64,000 bases of DNA from Aspidapion aeneum (taxonomy: Eukaryota > Arthropoda > Insecta > Coleoptera > Brentidae). Positions within the stretch are counted from its first letter, which is position 1; each line of letters starts with the position of its first letter. The DNA lies in contig OY755042.1 of assembly GCA_963576565.1 (NCBI GenBank), positions 101,984,185 through 102,048,184 on the forward strand, given 5' to 3'. A program made the translations under genes and the position numbers. The notes under the pieces were generated by a model. It did no database searches and had not been told where the DNA came from. It saw only the letters and a program-made list of their open reading frames with translations. Of the stretch, positions 46,910-58,593 are shown one piece after another.

Positions 46910-47953
46910 GCCTCTGTAACGAAATAGCGCGTATCCAAATAGCGCGTATTAAAACAGCGCTTTTCAAAACAGCGCGTGTTCAGAATAGCGCGTGTTCAAA
47001 ATAACACTTATCAAAATAGCGCGTATCAAAATAGCGCGTGTTCATAATAGCGCGTGTTCATAATAGCGCGTGTTTAAAATAGCGCGTATCAAAATAGCGC
47101 GTATCAAAATAGCGCGTATCAAAATATAGCGTATTAAAATAGCGCGTGTACAAAATAGCGCGTATCAGGTCTGCTTAGGTATATTCACCTAAACTTAACC
47201 GTTAAATAAACCGATGGCTTGCTATACTTAACACAACTCAAATAGTTCGAATAAGAGGCCTCTTTCTAACATATTTTTCCAAAAAAAAAACTTCCCTGGC
47301 TTCTTTTCCGGGATCCTAGAGGGTAGGTAACCAAACCGAACCGAACCGGACGGAACCGAACCAAACCCAAACATTTTTTCCAGTAACTCCCTGACCTTTT
47401 TCCACCAAAAAAAATGTCCCCAAGTCACAGGTTAGAATAGAAACCTACGAAAATAAAAATCGGAAAGCTAATTTAGGGAAATAATTTTTTGAAAAAATGT
47501 TTCGGTTTGGTTCGGTTCATTTTAGTTCGGTGGGGTTTGAATCGGTTCGGTTCGGTTCGGTTTGGTTACACCCTTTAGAATCCCGGGAAAAAAGTCAGGA
47601 AAGTTTTTTTTTTGAAAAAATACGTTAGAAAGAGACCCCTTACTCGAACTATTTGGTAACAGCGACGTTTGTAATCTTTCAAAACGCGGTATTCTTAGAC
47701 ACGCTAATTTAAGACACGCTATTTTGAACACACGCTATTTTAAACACGCGCTATTTTGATACGCGCTATTTTGAATACGCGCTATTTTGATACGCGCTAT
47801 TTTGAACACGTGCCATTTTGATACGCGCTGTTTTGCAACGAGCTATTTTGATAGGCGCTATTTTGAACACGCGCCATTGTGATACGCGCTATTTTGATCA
47901 CGCGCCGTTATGATACGCGCTATTTTGATACGCGCTATTTCGTTACAGAGCCC
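46910..47953. mobile_element. Foldback element with AATAGCGCGTATC tandem arms
   Basis: Ends CTCTGTAACGAAATAGCGCG and its exact inverted complement. Each arm consists of about 14 copies of a 15-17-bp unit AAAATAGCGCGTATC, mirrored in the other arm. Inside the arms lies a second inverted repeat (about 47228-47655) with (CGAAC)n/(GTTCG)n runs near 47337-47370 and 47508-47570. The flanks TGGTAGAT (46902-46909) and TAGTAGAT (47954-47961) match at seven of eight positions, consistent with an 8-bp duplication. No protein. Confidence 0.85.
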
Positions 47954-47961
47954 TAGTAGAT

Positions 47962-48219
47962 CTGTGTTGCTTGGCAACAATGTTCACCAACTAACCAAAA
48001 GACATCAATTATCTGTGAAGTGTGTAAAAAAAAGAAGAAGTACACAGTACACCGACCTTCCTATATTTTCCTGGCGGTTTGGTTTTTCAGTATTTCCCTA
48101 GTTGTTTTCGGAACGTTATAATTAGGTTTGCCTACAGAACACAAAACAGGCTTTTGATAGATAAATAAAGGATAAAAAAATAACGCAAATAAAAATTGTG
48201 TCTGCAAAAGGCAAAAATT
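47962..48219. other. No gene recognised
   Basis: Short spacer with no supported frame. Confidence 0.5.
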
Positions 48220-48520
48220 TGACCAGGGCTATCAAAACGGACGGGCTATAATCTACAACTTTGTTGACGTCACATCGGAGACTGAATTTCTTTTTGATGG
48301 TCACGTTACGCCACAGCTGCTGATTGTGTTTAAAAATATTGGAATTGGAATGACGGTTGATAAATATTTTGAGTTTTTTTTTTAATAAAGCCGGTTTTGA
48401 GATTGTTTTTACTAGATTCTTGTAAAACGATTTTTTTTAATGTATAGTAATCTTTAATGTTTCAGAGCCATTTCATTAACTCACACAAAAATTAAATTTA
48501 AAGCAGAAGCAAATGTGTCC
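48220..48520 (+). repeat. Interspersed repeat family X, partial copy 4
   Basis: Matches the left half of copy 1 (about 497-790), including TTTGTTGACGTCACATC and AAGCAGAAGC. It breaks off at about 48520, near GTGTCCGTTTCTGCG. Confidence 0.75.
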
Positions 48521-48839
48521 GTTTCTGCGTGTTTATATTAGGTCGATTTTAAAACAATAGAAAATCGGAAAAAATTATGTTTTCCAATATGTAATGGAGA
48601 TATTTCGATTTTCCTAAATGAATACCGTTTGTACACGAATGCAAAATTTCAAACTCGTAACCGGAAGTGAAATATTTTTACATTAAATCAACTGAATGCG
48701 ACGTATTTTTCCTTGGAGAATAGATTTTCAAATTGAGTTTCTGTCAATCATTAGAATGTGGCCCAGATATGATTTTTTTTCTTGGTTTAGCAACAGAAAA
48801 TAAAAGTTGCCTCTCGGCCGATGCTGTACAGTAATAATA

Positions 48840-49862
48840 GATAGTTTTTGGTCGTTTTAGGCCCGATAACTTCACCGACAACGATAACTTTAACGATATT
48901 TGACAGTTCGAAAGTTTGGTACCGGTTTTAGTCGACGTCGACGGAGCGTGTGCAAGACTATTAACATCGGGAAAGAGAGGAGTAGGGGAAGATGGGGGAA
49001 TATTTTTTTTGTTCTGAAGGAAAGACTTTATTTACAGTTTTAATACTTTAAGTGTTTGTGGTCAAATGTAAGTCTTTCTATGTAGTGTTTTAAAATTTTC
49101 CTTGTGTAAAACAAGTAGTTTAAAATGAAAATGTTTCTTACTACACCTTCGTTTTAACTATCGTGGGGTAATAGAAAACGTAATAAGACAATAACAAATA
49201 TATTCTTTTTGTTGCATATTGATTTAAATAGTGATGTTACCATTACCCCACGATACTCAAAACGAAAGGGTAATAAGAAACATTTCCATTCTGAACAACT
49301 TGTTTATAACAAGCAACATTTAAAACAATACATGGAAATTCTTACATTTGACAACAAACTTAAGTATTGAAACTGAAAATAAAGTGTTTCCTTGCGACAA
49401 AAAGAAATATTTGAAATGGTTTGCTTGCAATATGTTTAAAAAAGAGCACAAAAGTGCTAAAACTTGATTAATATTGTAGTGGAAGAATTTCAAAGGTTTT
49501 TTCAGATATCTCAAGTAACAAAACACAAAATGCAAGAGTAGCAAAAAAACATTTATTTTCCCCCATCTTCCCCTATTTTAAATAAATGGATTCCACTCAT
49601 TGTGTTGTATAAGGCCCTAAAGAAGTCGATGGTTCCACTCAACACTGCTGTGAGCTGTGCAGCCAGCGCCATCCAAATGGCGCAGAATGCAATAGAAGCT
49701 AAAACACAATCGCGCACGTTCTATGTACGTCAAAATTTTTATGTTAGCCGTCCGTGAGTTTGCGGAGTTCCACGGAAGCCATTAACGACATGTGACGTTC
49801 AAATGTCAACAGTGTCAAATTGCGTTAGTCGTCGGCCGATTTTGGCACGAACAAAAACTATC
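48840..49862. mobile_element. TA-flanked element interrupted by a palindromic MITE
   Basis: Termini GATAGTTTTTGGTCG and the inverted GATAGTTTTTGTTCG, with TA on both sides (48838-48839 and 49863-49864). About 430 bp without the nested element at 48985-49573. No coding frame supported. Confidence 0.75.
48985..49573. mobile_element. Palindromic MITE nested in 48840-49862
   Basis: Exact termini GGGGAAGATGGGGGAA and complement, TA on both sides. The arms are inverted complements along most of the 589 bp, with an inner CTATCGTGGGGTAAT/ATTACCCCACGATA pair. A degenerate one-sided relative (GGGGAAAGTTGGGGGGATT) lies at about 50162. Confidence 0.88.
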
Positions 49863-50288
49863 TAATATCTACCAGACAGCGTATCGACGTCAGTCCTAAC
49901 AAAATCAGGAATTATTTCACTTCATTGCTAAAATTTATTTAAGAATCACCGTTTTTCAAAAAAATTCAGTTTAAGTTTAAAAAGTATTTTTACGAACTTA
50001 ATAATTGGCGAGTGTCTGGCATTTATTTTTAGCAACGCTAAACAAAGTTTTAAGCGACTTATGTTTCTTTGTAAACACGCGTAAAGTAAAAGCTTTGTGT
50101 CCGAGAAAAATAAAAATGGTTTATTGACTAATATAGATATTAATAGAATGCAGAACATATAGGGGAAAGTTGGGGGGATTGTGCGCAGTGGTTAATCAGG
50201 CGCACCAAGGTACTCCAAATTTCGCGGCACTTGCTGAGAACGTGATAAGTACTGTCTCAAACGATGCAGCCATTGAGTTGATTGTGCG

Positions 50289-50467
50289 CAGCGTGCCTGA
50301 AGGGGCGGGGGGCCGACAGCTAAAAACGGCGCCCATCAAAAATCTTGCAACCCAAAAAAAAAACAAAAAAAAAAGGTCATCATGTCGTTAGTTGCCTTTG
50401 CCGCCCTCTCAATTGGTCGTTGCCGGCCCTGCTACTTAATAAAGCTTAGGGCGCCGCTACGCCACTG
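50289..50467 (-). mobile_element. 179-bp hAT-like MITE, family of 6559-8066
   Basis: Starts CAGCGTGCCTGAAGGGGCG, ends CGCTACGCCACTG, flanked by an exact 8-bp duplication ATTGTGCG (50281-50288 and 50468-50475). It keeps only both ends of the longer family member (GCGCCCATC.AAAATCTTGCAA and GCCGGCCCTGCT), in inverted orientation. Confidence 0.93.
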
Positions 50468-50692
50468 ATTGTGCGATTGGTAGCGAAGCCAAATTGCCTA
50501 CGACCGTTGTTGTGAGGATGGGTTTTTAGTTTAGGCACAATATGTTATTAATTTTAGATGCCTAAAAAAAAGTCTAATTCCACAAGATAATCCAATCTAT
50601 TCGAACAAGGTCTTTCTTTAAAACGTAGTATTTATTAAACTTTAGAGTATTATTCATTCTAAATTAATAAACAATTTAATCATACTAACACT

Positions 50693-51890
50693 CTGTCGGT
50701 TTAAAACGTTTTTCTAAGTTTTCCGACACCTATTCTCCAACTCCTTCGACCCTGATAATCATCTTCTGGCAGGTTTTTTTGACCCATTGATCTTTGGATT
50801 AACCGTTGCCATTCCAGTTTAGGACGCCCTCTTTTTCTACTCCCTATTGGTTGCAGGACCTGCTTTAGTAATCTTTCGTCATTCATCCGTTGTACATGAC
50901 CGTACCATATCAGTTGTCTTTTACTGATGTCATCCGTTATGCTTGCCTTCATTTCCCTATTCTTTCTTTTATGGTCTCATTTCTTATATGATTTGTTCTA
51001 GATATTCTCATTGATCTTCTTATTGTATCCATTTCGACACTTTCCATTTTTATTTTGTATTTTTCTGTTCCATACAACAGCGTGCTGTTCACTACTGTTT
51101 CATATATGTAAAATTTTAAATTTTTTTATCTTTCTACTTTATAAAATACTGTTAAGACCTCCAATAACTTTTTTTGCGTTTACTATTCTTTTTTACAGTT
51201 CTGTACAGTCTGTTCCTGTCTTATCAAATGTGTTACCCAAGTACATACATACTCATTTTATGGAGATATTGTTTGTTCAACTTCTAGTTCTAACTCACTT
51301 GAGTCCTTTCCAATACATAAGTACTGTGTCTTGCCCATGTTCACTGTTAACCCCCACTTTTGGTATTCATTCGTTACCTTTCTCATCATATACTCCATGT
51401 CTTTTTTATAATTAGCTATAATTACTTGATCGTCAGCAAACTGTAATGTATATATGGTAAATCGGTCGTTAAGCTGTATTCCCATGCCATGTACATTACG
51501 ATTCCAGTTTTTTAGAGCTAGCCGATAGATATATATTTTTAAAAGAGTTGGAGAGATACATCCCTGTCTTAAACCTTTCGTTACCAGGAATTCTTTTGAA
51601 GGTCGATTTCCATTTTTAATTTTAGATTTTGACTCTTTGTTTAGTTTGTTTATCGCTTTTATGTATCTATGGTTGATATTATTTTGCTTTACCACTGTCC
51701 ATAATTCTTCTACTGGAACGGTATCCTATGCTTTTTGTAAGTCCAAAAACATGAGTCTCTATATTTATGGCACTCCCTTTCTCAATAATTTGTTTAAGAC
51801 AAAAAACATTATTAATACAAGATCTGCCTGCAGGAAATACACTTTGGTCTTCTTCTTGTTCATGAAAATCATTCTCTATTAAATCTACTA
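50693..51890 (-). pseudogene. RTE-like LINE fragment, minus strand
   Basis: Minus-strand pieces include VKQNNINHRYIKAI, a VTKGLRQGCISPTLLKIYI motif B region, LQFADDQVIIA (motif C intact), MGKTQYLCIG, and a C-terminal KRQLIWYGHVQRMNDERL with KRGRPKLEW. Frameshifts separate the pieces. 5'-truncated at about 51890; the 3' end is the family string AAACCGAC at 50693. Confidence 0.88.
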
Positions 51891-52374
51891 CAATTTTATC
51901 AGCTTTTTATATAATGTGGGGTGGGCAATCGTGGGCATATACACTTTTCGGTATTTTTAATTTTAACTTTTTTATGTTAATATTTTGTTCAGATAGTTTT
52001 ACCTATATAAAGCGGAATAAATAGTGCATCTAAGACTGTTTTTAAAATTACTATAATTATCATCCTCTCGAGATAACCACAGTTTTCGCTTAACTACGCA
52101 CAATTCCTCGACTCTCTCCTACTCTCTTTGGGGTAAATGCACATGCATAAAGGTTTATTCTGGAATGATTAATATCAATTCCAGTCCAAGTAATCTCTCG
52201 CAAACGCAACGGTCTGATTTTTTTACCCTAACGCTGGATTATCTTGTCCATTAAATAAAAAAGATTTTACAAGATACCCTGGATTAGACGGAATAGCACA
52301 AAAAAATAAGTAAATGCTTCACAATGAAGCAAAAATTGACAGAAAATGCTTAATCTGAGTCTGAGGTTTCCCAA
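51891..52374. other. No gene recognised
   Basis: No supported frame. Confidence 0.5.
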
Positions 52375-52680
52375 TCATTCTATAGCAGCGTACCCATGCA
52401 CAGAATGGGACTAACAGAAGAGACCAAATGTAGACTCTGTATGGAGGATGACGAAACAGTCAGACATGTACTGTCCGAATATCCGGCTATGGCACGTTTA
52501 CGTCAGAACACTTTCGGTAAACCTCAGATTGGCTCAGAAGATCTGAACAGTGTCTCACCGGCCTTTTTGGAGGATTAGGCATACAGTGCTGAGAAACCAC
52601 TCAAAAGTGAGCCACAATAGACCCACTGGTGGTCGCAGTGGAAGGGCTGCAAGGCCCACTCACATATGAATTATCATCAT
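52375..52680 (+). pseudogene. 3' end of an RNase H-bearing LINE
   Basis: The 60-codon frame at 52396-52578 reads HRMGLTEETKCRLCMEDDET, then VRHVLSEYPAMARLR. This fits the C-x2-C...H-x-L...C zinc motif after the RNase H domain of I/Jockey-type LINEs, with the last C replaced by Y. The stop is followed by a 3' UTR-like stretch with GTGAGCCACAATAGACCCAC. Only the tail is present. Confidence 0.6.
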
Positions 52681-52867
52681 AGCAGCGTTTACACTGAAGT
52701 CACGAAGTTTTAGAGCATACGATTCCAAGCTCTCAAACAAAGTAGCGTCACGTCGGGGGCGTCATGAAGGCTTTAGCCCTCTCACGTGTTTTACCCTTTA
52801 CTCCAGTTTCTTTTCTACTACTAAAGTCCCTAGCAATTTAAGAGTGACGCCACCCCTCCACTTTTGC

Positions 52868-52918
52868 TGGAATTAGGGATCTATTGCAATAAAGCTAGGC
52901 TGTAATAGTGCCGGGCAG
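52868..52918 (-). repeat. Broken end of the GGGACCTATTGCAATAG MITE
   Basis: AGGGATCTATTGCAATA followed by AATAGTGCCGGGCA matches one end of the MITE at 15430-15705. It stops where the LINE fragment at 52921 begins, so the junction cuts the MITE. Confidence 0.6.
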
Positions 52919-52920
52919 TA

Positions 52921-53621
52921 TTTACACACAACAGTTTGCTGACGACCAAGTAATTGTAGCTAATGATAAAGAAGATATGAAGTATATGATGAGAAAGTTA
53001 ACGGAAGAATACCAAAAGTGGGGTTGACAGTGAACAAAGACAAGTCTTATATATTGGAAATGAATCAAGTCAGTTAGAACTAGACGATGGACAAACAATA
53101 TCTCCATGCAACGAGTATGTATACTTGAGTGTTACATTTGATAAGACAGAAGCAGACTGTAAGGAACTGGAAAGAGAATAGTAAAAGCAAAAAAGGTTAT
53201 TGGACGTGGATAAAAAAGAATATAAAATTTAACATATACGAAACAATGGTTAATAGCACGCTGCTTTATGGAATAGAGACTTGTCGCGTAATAGAAAAAT
53301 ACAAAACAAGAATGGAAAGTATCGAAATGGATGCTATAAGATCAATAAGAATATCGAATAGAGGGAAGCATAACGGATGACATTACTAAACGACAACTGA
53401 TATGGTACGGGCATGTACAATGGATGAACGACGAAAGATTACCAAAGAAGGTCCTGGAATGGGGACCAAAAGGACGCAGAAAAAGAGGGCGTCCTAAACT
53501 GGAATGGTAACGGTCAATCCAAAGATCAATGAGTCAGAAAACCTACCAGAAGATGATTGTCAGGATCGAAGGAGGTGGAGAATAGGCGTCGGAGAACGTA
53601 GAAAATCGTTCTAAACCGACC
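52921..53621 (+). pseudogene. RTE-like LINE 3' fragment, plus strand
   Basis: Begins right at motif C (QFADDQVIVA), then MRKLTEEYQKWG, NLLYGIETC-like and a C-terminal YGHVQWMNDERLPKKVLEW with RRKRGRPKLEW. It ends GTTCTAAACCGACC. Multiple stops and frameshifts. It points opposite to the copy at 50693-51890. Confidence 0.85.
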
Positions 53622-54497
53622 TAGTAGTTGTACTGGTATTTTGACAGTTTTACATTGTATGTCAATTTCAAAAGATCAACCGATAAGTTACAATTAGTCG
53701 TAACCGACCGTGAAGAGAATTCTTTACAACAAAATGTGTTTTTTTATTTGTACAGAACTTTATTCTCATCTAATTTTACTCTGCATTGGACAGAACATTA
53801 TTTTGGGTTTCGATTCAACAAAGTTGCTTGTTTAAAACATCAGTCTTTTACAGTTTTTCACCAGAACACGCTTAACTATTTATCGCATTTAGTGGAACAA
53901 TGGAAAACTTTTATGTTTCTATTTCTTGTGGCAATGTTCCCAGCAGATAATGCCTTCTGCGGGCTTTTAAAATTTTAAAAGCAAAGATATTGGAACTTCG
54001 CTCTCGCTTCTTTTGCCAAAATAAAGATAAGGTTTGAGCGAGCTTTCATGCATCGTTACGAATTGTTTAAATCCTCGCAAAGGTATTAAGAGTTTTACGG
54101 GCTTATTCGTAAAATAGTTTACCGACTTTACAAGGCTTTTCTTTTACTTTAGTTCCACAGTAGTTTAGTAGGTTGAGTTAGAACAGCTAGTAGTAGGACT
54201 GATTGTCTTTTATATTTTGCATATTAGTTATTTATGTGTCTAGGTCGTAATGTAGGCGTTTACCGCCCGCGGCGTGAGCCGTTAGGCGAGGGCTATAACA
54301 CGTTGAGGGCGTTAGTAGTATATATTTTGAAACTAGGTTTAATTTTTTTTATTTAACTTGGATTTGGTACAATAATGGTAACTTGTCGTAATATTTTGTC
54401 ATAATATCACATAATGATATGTGTCAAACCACTGTTCATCAAAGGAGGCAGTTGCTTAGCCGATAAACAACCTTTAATTTTTTAAGTAAACATAAAA
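53622..54497. other. No gene recognised
   Basis: The 116-codon frame at 53628-53978 has no family motif; its start overlaps the LINE end. A CCGCCCGCGGCGTGAGCCG patch at 54265-54283 resembles the CCGCCC/GGGCGG strings at 54830-54895, possibly the ends of the tyrosine-recombinase element. Confidence 0.45.
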
Positions 54498-54832
54498 ATG
54501 AATTCTTCGGAAATTGAGCTACCTCGAGAACTTTTGAAGTCTGTAGACGAAGCAAAGCAAGATCTGCTGCCATTAAAGTCAAGGAAGATCTATGAAAAGG
54601 ACTACAAAGAATTTTCTGCATGGCTCATGGAAAAGTCTGTAGCCGTAAGTCAACTTAATGAAAACTTCCTCGTTGTGGAGCTATTATTCCATGCTTAAAG
54701 CTACCCTAAATCTCAATATTGGTGTGGATATAAGGAAATTCCCGAAACTGCTGCTTTTCTAAAACGAAAATCGAATAGTTATAAACCCAAGAAATTCAAA
54801 ATTTTGAGCAAAAATCTTACTTTACCGCCCAG
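54498..54832 (+). pseudogene. Tyrosine-recombinase N-terminal domain, Crypton-like
   Basis: ATG at 54498 opens MNSSEIELPRELLKSVDEAK, then LLPLKSRKIYEKDYKEFSAW, the start of an insect protein family with an N-terminal core-binding domain of tyrosine recombinases. After about residue 53 a deletion and frameshift follow; the next frame continues WSYYSMLKATLNLNIGVDIR with KFPKLLLF, and a further shift gives LKRKSNSYKPKKFKILSK. The catalytic R...H-x-x-R...Y part is absent. From memory this domain occurs in Crypton-type and related elements, so the element assignment is tentative. AT-rich flanks hold CCGCCC/GGGCGG inverted strings. Confidence 0.65.
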
Positions 54833-54984
54833 GGTCATAAAGTGCCATTTTGCTCGAAAATGGGGGCGGTAAACTGCACTTTATCGCCCGCTTGTGCATA
54901 AAAGAACATAAAGAGCGACTCTGAGCGAATGTTGTTACTAAAGCCTAACCTCATTCTTTACCTAACCTAAATTCAAAACGTCAG

Positions 54985-56134
54985 TCCGATGCATGTATTT
55001 TTATAGCTGCAGTGACTTTTTTAAGATAACAAATCCGTTGAAATGGTGTTAAACCGAGAACATTTTTGGGATATCATTTTTTACAACTCTCGAAAATCTC
55101 AACAAGAATGCTTTACCAAGTTAATTTATGTTTTCGGTAATGAAGCACCACATCAATAGACAGTTTCTTGATGGTATAGAGCATTTAATCGTGGACGGAT
55201 TGGCCTTAGCGACGATCCAAGGCCGTGTGCATCAAAAACGCCTGTCATTCAGGCAAATATCGATGCTGTGCGTATGCTCATCACGGAAGAAGGACATGTA
55301 ACATATAGCGAGACATTATTAAGAATTTTAAAGACCTCAATACAAAAAAAATTGGACGAAGAATAAGATATAAGAAAATTAGTTTTCCGCTGAATACCGC
55401 ATCTGTTAACTCAAGAACAGAAAGAAGCTAGAGTCAATTGGTGTCAGAAAACTTTAGACCTCTTTGAGGCAGGAAACTCGAAAAACGTGTACAGCATTGC
55501 CAGTAATGATGAATCGTGGATTAACTCATATGAACCCGAGAATAAATGTTAGTCGTCTGTTTGGCTGTTCCAAGATGAAGAAAAGCCAACAAGTCATCCG
55601 TTCTCGAAGTCTATCCAAAAAGATGGTCACGATATTTGTCTCAAAAGCAGGTCATGTATCAACAATTCCTCTGAACGATCAGAGGACTGTTACTGCCGAT
55701 TGGTACAACACCATTTGTTTGCCGAAACTCATCGCTGAGCTTCGAAAAAGGAACCCCAAACGACGAATCATCCTTCACCAAGACAATGCAAGTTCGTACA
55801 AAGCACAAAAACCATTGAATTTTGAATCCAACAAAACTGGTTGGACCATCCTCCATATTGTCCCGACCTAAATCCCAACGATTTGTATACTTCCGAAGAT
55901 CAAGAATGGACTGCGTGGTCAAAGATTTGTCGCCAGAGGAAGCAGTCGACGCCTTCAAGAATGCAATTTTAACAGTACCAACAAACGAGTGGACTTACAG
56001 CTTTGACAACTGGTTTGAGCGCATACACAAGTGCATTAATCTTCTAGAGAATAGTTCTACTAACACTAAAGTCTGAGATAGTTATCTACTGTTTTATTTC
56101 AGATGTATATGCCAAACTTAAAGGACAACCCTCG
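54985..56134 (+). mobile_element. mariner element copy 2 (pseudogene)
   Basis: The transposase relic runs from ATG at 55043 to about 56076. Recognisable pieces: MVLNREHFWDIIFYNSRKSQ, WYRAFNRGRIGLSDDPRP (N-terminal HTH-linker), ANIDAVRMLITEE, NDESWINSYEPEN (first D), HQDNASSYKAQ (second D), CPDLNPNDLY (third D), then FENWFERIHKC-type. Several stops and frameshifts. It ends CAACCCTCG before TA at 56135-56136, the usual mariner terminus. It contains the uninterrupted GATGTATATGCC used as the hAT target in copy 1. The left terminus is not seen. Confidence 0.88.
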
Positions 56135-56136
56135 TA

Positions 56137-56576
56137 GATAGTGCAAATATAAGTAGCTTGTTTAGGACATGCACCATACCATTTCAAAAAATTAAATTCC
56201 ACCGTTGTTATTCATGCAACTCCTGCATCAATGAATTAGAGACATGCATGCATCTTTAACCATTTGTTCAGGAATTTCTTCTATGGCTTGAGCAACGGTT
56301 GCCTCAAGTTCTTCTATCGTATTATGAGTAGTAGAATAAACTTTATCCTTTAAGTATCCCCAAATACAAAAATCAAGAGGCGTATGGTCCGGCGAACGTG
56401 CAGGCCAGGCAACTGGACCTCGATTTCCGACCAGTTATTTCCATGTTGCTGATTCAAATAGTCGGTTATGATTCTTGCATTATATGGAGCGGCTCCATCT
56501 TGCTGGAACTACATGTCTGCTATATCTTAAAGCGGCAAATTTTCTAAAATTTGGTCAGAGAATAGATGAGACAAGA
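56137..56576. other. No gene recognised
   Basis: The minus strand has weak similarity to mariner-like start regions (for example PDHTPLDF-type at 56350-56390), but too fragmentary to call. Confidence 0.4.
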
Positions 56577-56750
56577 ATACCAAGATAAATAATAAATTGG
56601 AGATCTGCAGGCAGGAAAGTAAGATGGATGCCACGACAAAGGTGGATTACCGATGTCGAAGATGACATCAAGAATATGGGAATAAGAAGGTGGCGTAGGC
56701 TAAAAACCTATTCGGGGGTTGTAATGCAATTGAAAGAAGAAGAATTGTTC
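56577..56750 (+). pseudogene. LINE 3' tail fragment (second LINE family)
   Basis: Frame pieces NWRSAGRKVRWMPRQRWITD, VEDDIKNMGIRRWRRLK, ending near GAAAGAAGAAGAA. The pattern of a Q-R-W-x-D-D...M-G-x-R-W-R segment followed by GAA repeats is typical of the extreme 3' end of insect LINEs with endonuclease-reverse transcriptase ORFs. Distinct from the 31-kb family. Confidence 0.6.
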
Positions 56751-56962
56751 AGTAAGTAACTTAAGTAAGCCCTGGAAAACACTAAGACACATAATTCTTA
56801 CTCTATTTCCATATTTTAATGTAATAAAAGGGAAGAAAATAAATTATCTCTCAGATATATTGGAAGAATCAAATTGGTTTTGGAAAACCCTGTCTTCTTT
56901 TGGGGTAACTGGCAACAAATAGGCGGAAGGACTCGTCCGGGTCGCAGCAGGATTAGTCTATA

Positions 56963-57500
56963 CAGGGTATTATTTATGTGTCCACCATTGCTAACTTTAT
57001 TATTATTATTTAAGAAAAATGTTTAAATTGGCTTACTAGTAGAATTTTTGACGCTCTCTAAGATGAATAATAATGAACAATGTTTAAACATTTGGTTATC
57101 TATGTTTTTAGAAGTAAAACAAGATAAAAATTTATAATTTAAAAGTGCAATTTATAGGCCCATTAGAAAAATTATTAGCATTGATAGACCATTTCAAAAA
57201 ATTAAACGCAAATAAAATGTCCTGTGCAGGCAAATATTGGAACTCGAGCGAAAAATACTTTGCGACTTTTCAACTAAACTGCAGAAATGTATTTTTGGGT
57301 TTGATGAAAGCTAAAAATGATTGATATGGAAAACCAATTTGAATATTTCACCTCTCGTACTGGTAAAATAAAAATACGTCGCGACATACCATGCCATTGG
57401 TCATAGAAAACTATTTAAAATACTAGATAAAAATCAAGGTCTTTTCCCTATTAATAATAACAAAGTTAGCAATGGTGGACACTTAATTTGCAACACCCTG
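56963..57500. mobile_element. TA-flanked MITE inside a longer inverted repeat
   Basis: Left CAGGGTATTATTTATGTGTC, right inverted CAGGGTGTTGCAAATTAAGT; both continue CCACCATTGCTAACTTT. TA on both sides. The inverted identity continues outward for about 50 bp (56912-56962 and 57503-57546, TAGGCGGAAGGACTCG...), so the real element may be larger than the TA-bounded part. Confidence 0.75.
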
Positions 57501-57546
57501 TATAGACTAATCCTGCTCTGAACCGGGCGAGTCCTTCCGCCTATTT

Positions 57547-58593
57547 TTACCTAACTGCAGCACGGCAAAAGAAAGGGTAATATTTTTCGATTGTTGTATG
57601 TAAGTAAGTATGTTTGTGTCACGATAGAAGCTAAACGGTTGAACAGAATTTGACAAAGAAGGTGTCCTTGAATTTCTACTGATCCCGAAGGTGCTATAGG
57701 CAATAGTTTTTTAAACAGGAATCAACATGGCGGTCTCCAAACGCCATTTTGTCACATGATGTAGGCTTTAAGGCATACAAATGATCTAAATTGCAGGCGA
57801 TTTTATTGAAATTCCTTTGATTACCCATTGCAAATGTCCTCTAATTTGCTGTAGTTACTTTGTGGTCCTCCTTGCTCCCACCCATCTCCCCTCCTGTCAT
57901 GCCCCCCACCCTATTCAAAAACCATATTAGCATAATTTTATAAAATATAAAGCGATTTCAAAAATTCTTCCTGCATACGCTTTCAGATTTTTTTTCTAAC
58001 ACCATTTTACTATTTGCCCACTAAGAATTAAACCTAAAAGTTGAAAATAAAAAAATGTTAAATAAGAAAAAGACAACTGCTGTATTTACTTGTAACTACT
58101 AGTCGCAGTTGGGTACAAAATTACCTAATAACCTGATAATAAATAAAGTTGAAATTATTTTATTTATATTTTTGTTCGTTCATAATTTAAGAAATCCACG
58201 ACGAAGTCGTCCATATTTTTGCAACTACGCTTTCAATGCTTCCATGTCATACGCTACACACGTATATTTCACGATTGCCAGTTGGCTTTTTCTGGGACGC
58301 ACACTATGCCCTAAATATCTGGAAAAAATATGAAGTTTTAGTTTTACATTTTCAGAGGCGAGTTTATTTGTTAATATCCATTTTACACGGAGCATCGCAT
58401 GAATATGCGGTTTTCGGAATGTAGTAAAACACATTTTGTGTAAACAACTACTTGGAAATCAAATTAACGAATGAGATTAGCCCTTCGCCTTCTCGTCTGA
58501 ATGGTCTGTATAAATTTTCGTCAAATATCTTTGATCCTGTAAAACGGAAAGTTGACTTTTAAAAAATAGTCCAAAAATATTCCTCCATTCCGA
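57547..58593. other. No gene recognised
   Basis: AT-rich. The stretch 58370-58430 is related to 21960-22010. No motif in the short frames at 58109-58434. Confidence 0.5.

Noticed and set aside
51011..51415. 134-codon plus-strand frame
   Set aside because: Antisense shadow of the LINE fragment on the minus strand; F/L-rich.
53628..53978. 116-codon frame after the LINE end
   Set aside because: No recognisable motif; start overlaps the LINE 3' terminus; aromatic-rich chance composition.
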